A stretch of DNA of 38,480 nt from Bacteroidota bacterium (lineage in GTDB: Bacteria; Bacteroidota; Ignavibacteria; UBA10030; UBA8401). The notes under the pieces were generated by a model that had not been told where the DNA came from, made no database searches, and worked only from the letters and a program-made list of their open reading frames with translations. A program made the translations under genes and the position numbers. Shown one piece after another: positions 36,157-38,480 of this stretch; the stretch's first letter is position 1, and each line of letters opens with the position of its first letter. The DNA is taken from positions 1 through 38,480 of the forward strand of contig JAGWND010000005.1 of the NCBI GenBank assembly GCA_028873075.1, written 5' to 3'.

Positions 36157-36792
36157 ATGGAAGAACTTAAGCGACTCGCTGAATTTTTAGAAAACGGCTA
36201 CGCTGATCGCGTTGCACAACTCACACAGGAGCTTCTGGACAACAACGTCGGGCCTCAAATAATTCTCAATGAAGGACTCATCCCCGGAATGGCTGTCGTG
36301 GGCGAGAAAATGAGAAAAGGAGAAATGTTTTTGCCGGAAGTGCTCCAATCTGCAGCGGCGATGTACGAATCGTTGAAGATTCTTAAGCCGCAGCTGGTGG
36401 AGCAAGGGCTAAAACCAATCGGAAAAGTTTTAATGGGAACGGTGAAAGGCGATATGCACGATATCGGGAAAAATTTAGTCGGCATTTTGCTGCAAGGGGC
36501 AGGATTCGAGATTATAGATCTCGGTGTAAATGTCCCTCCGCAGAAATTTGTCGAAGCGCTCGGCACGCATCATCCTCCTATCCTCGGCATCTCTGCAATG
36601 TTGACAACGACGATGTTGAATATGAAAACGACGATTGACGCTATTGCCAATGCCGGACTTCGCGAGGGTGTGAAAATCATTGTCGGCGGCGCACCGGTGA
36701 GCCAAAAGTTCGCCGATGACATCGGCGCCGACGGCTATGCACGCGATGCTGTGAGGGCCGTGGATAAAGTGAAAGAACTGTTAGCGCTATGA
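36157..36792 (+). CDS. mtaC: Methyltransferase corrinoid-binding protein (MtaC/MttC-like)
   Basis: N-terminal helical cap plus GTVKGDMHDIGKNLVGILLQGAGFEIIDLGVNVPPQKFVEA (DxHxxG cobalamin motif). Confidence 0.92.
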   Translation: MEELKRLAEFLENGYADRVAQLTQELLDNNVGPQIILNEGLIPGMAVVGEKMRKGEMFLPEVLQSAAAMYESLKILKPQLVEQGLKPIGKVLMGTVKGDMHDIGKNLVGILLQGAGFEIIDLGVNVPPQKFVEALGTHHPPILGISAMLTTTMLNMKTTIDAIANAGLREGVKIIVGGAPVSQKFADDIGADGYARDAVRAVDKVKELLAL

Positions 36793-38162
36793 ACAGAATT
36801 TTTTCTACACTTTCCGCTACGCATGCGTCTGATCTGATGTTCGGGAAAGCCCCCGTACCGGTGCGCTGCGGCTTTGGTTTAGAGCTTGGCGGCGGAAAGG
36901 TATTCCCCGAAATCAACTTCACGCTTCCGACAATGCTGCTCGATGAGGAAAGTTGGCAGTCGGTCGTCGCACAGTACGAAGAAACCGGGGAAATGATAGA
37001 GCGAGCGGCAAAGAGACTTCATCTTCCGGGCTTGATGGTGGAATTCGAACTGCTTCCTCCGATGACGGAACGCCCCGAGTGGGGAGCGGAAATCACAGCG
37101 CTACTGCACAAGCATCTTCAGCAGGCAAATGAAAATTACGGACTGCGCAGCGCACTGCGCGTTACGCCGACAGATATTCGGGATGTTAATCGTCCGCCGA
37201 AATTGCGAACAGGGGAAGAATGGGAAACACTGCGGCAATCTTTTCTTCAGTGTGCCGGTGCCGGGGCAGATGTGCTTTCAATTGAATCGGTCGGCGGAAA
37301 AGAAGTAAACGACGAGGCGATGCTCTATGGAGATGTTGCCGGCGTTATCTTTGCTCTCGGTGTATTGGCGCCGAGAGATATGGAGTTCCTGTGGAATGAG
37401 ATCGTCTCGATTTGTTCGACGCACAACCTTATTCCCGGCGGCGATTCGGCGTGCGGATTTGCCAACACGGCAATGCAGCTTGCATCGCAGGGGATGCTGC
37501 CCGAAGTGTTTGCCTCTGTCATTCGTGCGGCGAGCGCTGTTCGAAGTCTTGTGGCGTACGAATGCGGTGCATACGGACCCTCAAAAGATTGTGCCTACGA
37601 AGGTCCCATCATAAAAGCGATCACCGGCGCGCCGATTGCGATGGAAGGAAAGTCTGCCAGCTGCGCGCACTTTAGTCCGGTGGGAAATGTCGCCGCGGCG
37701 ATGTGCGACTTGTGGAGCAACGAGTCCGTGCAAAATATCAGGCTTCTCTCAGGCTCTGCGCCGGAAGCGTATCTGGAACTTCTTGCGTACGATTGCAGGC
37801 TGTTCAACATGGCGCTTGAGAAAGGAACGGAACAGGCGTATCAAAATTTGTTGGTCGAATCGGATATTCATATAAGCCCGCAAGCGTTCGTGCTTTCGCC
37901 GTCATCGGCAATCAGAATTGCTTCGGCAATTGTGAAAGAGCGGACGCATTACCGGCAAACTGTCGCGGCGGCACGGGAAGCAGCCGCCATTATCAACGAA
38001 GCGGCGGCGAATGCTGTTCTTGTTCTTTCCACGAAAGAGCGTTCATGGCTTGACCGCATCGGCAAAGAACTTGCGTCGCTTCCCGATGAAGAAAACACGC
38101 TCACCGATTTGATGAAGAGAAAGTACGGTCATCTTTTCTTGTATGAAAGTTATGGATTATGA
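36789..38162 (+). CDS. mtaB: Methanol:corrinoid methyltransferase (MtaB)-like protein
   Basis: GGDSACGFANTAMQLA, YECGAYGPSKDCAYEGPIIKAITGAPIAMEGKSASCAHFSPVGN, CDLWSNESVQ, YDCRLFNMAL. Confidence 0.9.
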   Translation: MNRIFSTLSATHASDLMFGKAPVPVRCGFGLELGGGKVFPEINFTLPTMLLDEESWQSVVAQYEETGEMIERAAKRLHLPGLMVEFELLPPMTERPEWGAEITALLHKHLQQANENYGLRSALRVTPTDIRDVNRPPKLRTGEEWETLRQSFLQCAGAGADVLSIESVGGKEVNDEAMLYGDVAGVIFALGVLAPRDMEFLWNEIVSICSTHNLIPGGDSACGFANTAMQLASQGMLPEVFASVIRAASAVRSLVAYECGAYGPSKDCAYEGPIIKAITGAPIAMEGKSASCAHFSPVGNVAAAMCDLWSNESVQNIRLLSGSAPEAYLELLAYDCRLFNMALEKGTEQAYQNLLVESDIHISPQAFVLSPSSAIRIASAIVKERTHYRQTVAAAREAAAIINEAAANAVLVLSTKERSWLDRIGKELASLPDEENTLTDLMKRKYGHLFLYESYGL

Positions 38163-38480
38163 GTACATTGCTTGAAGTTCTTTCCCGCGCAGGCACGATC
38201 TGCACCACATCTCCGCACATCAAGGTTGAACAGACGGTTGCCGATGAGCTGATGTCAAGTGTCAGCACTCATGCGCATATCGAACAAGCACACGGGCTGA
38301 GTGCGCCGGCGGGAACGGTGCGCATTGCGGTAGTGCAGGATCAATCACAATGGAAAACGATCCACAAAGCGCTGGATGGGAAAGAGGATTGGATGCTGGC
38401 ACGTCTTCGCCCCGGAGAAGGCATCGAATTGCTGACATCTCGCCCGCATCTGCTCTATCAACTTTTTACTTTCGCGGTAG
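38159..38480 (+). CDS. Partial CDS of unknown function (runs off the window)
   Basis: ATGA overlap with MtaB stop; open to the end: MSTLLEVLSRAGTICTTSPHIKVEQTVADELMSS...LLTSRPHLLYQLFTFAV. Confidence 0.65.
   Translation, partial: MSTLLEVLSRAGTICTTSPHIKVEQTVADELMSSVSTHAHIEQAHGLSAPAGTVRIAVVQDQSQWKTIHKALDGKEDWMLARLRPGEGIELLTSRPHLLYQLFTFAV

Noticed and set aside
1-38480. CRISPR arrays, tRNA/rRNA genes, transposases or prophage genes
   Set aside because: No regularly spaced direct repeats, RNA-gene-like segments or recombinase motifs were seen on reading.

Overview
The window holds 34 co-directional (+) protein-coding genes, the last one truncated. They are tightly packed: 15 adjacent pairs overlap, mostly by ATGA/GTGA, and the largest gap is about 311 bp. 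I see no rRNA, tRNA, CRISPR array, transposase or recognisable transporter. It reads as a long bacterial catabolic locus for unusual carbohydrate or methylated substrates. The parts are: (i) SDR / degenerate MBL-fold / SDR / Cys-rich unknown / acetoacetate-decarboxylase-like / D-2-hydroxyacid dehydrogenase; (ii) an IclR regulator with a near-consensus sigma70 promoter, then a sugar isomerase/epimerase, a Tat-exported six-hairpin glycosidase-like protein, an OYE-family enzyme, DUF4432, Gfo/Idh, a class III aminotransferase and a tandem amidohydrolase; (iii) a tandem-duplicated secreted two-gene module (7 Asp-box propeller + toroid/lyase-like protein, twice); (iv) a PfkB kinase, GH38 alpha-mannosidase, DhnA-type aldolase, Gfo/Idh, phosphomannose isomerase and ferritin-like diiron protein; (v) an enolase-superfamily enzyme, DHOD/PreA-like flavoenzyme, 2x[4Fe-4S] ferredoxin, cyclase-family hydrolase, M20 peptidase and second DhnA-type aldolase; (vi) a UroD/MtaA-like, MtaC-like and MtaB-like corrinoid methyltransferase set. 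The most interesting points are the duplicated propeller/lyase-like module of uncharacterised family, the methyltransferase module joined to a sugar locus, two metallohydrolase folds that have lost their metal ligands, a 33-nt palindrome apparently inserted in frame in the M20 peptidase gene, and several intercistronic hairpin or repeat elements. All family calls come from reading motifs in the translations; no searches were run.
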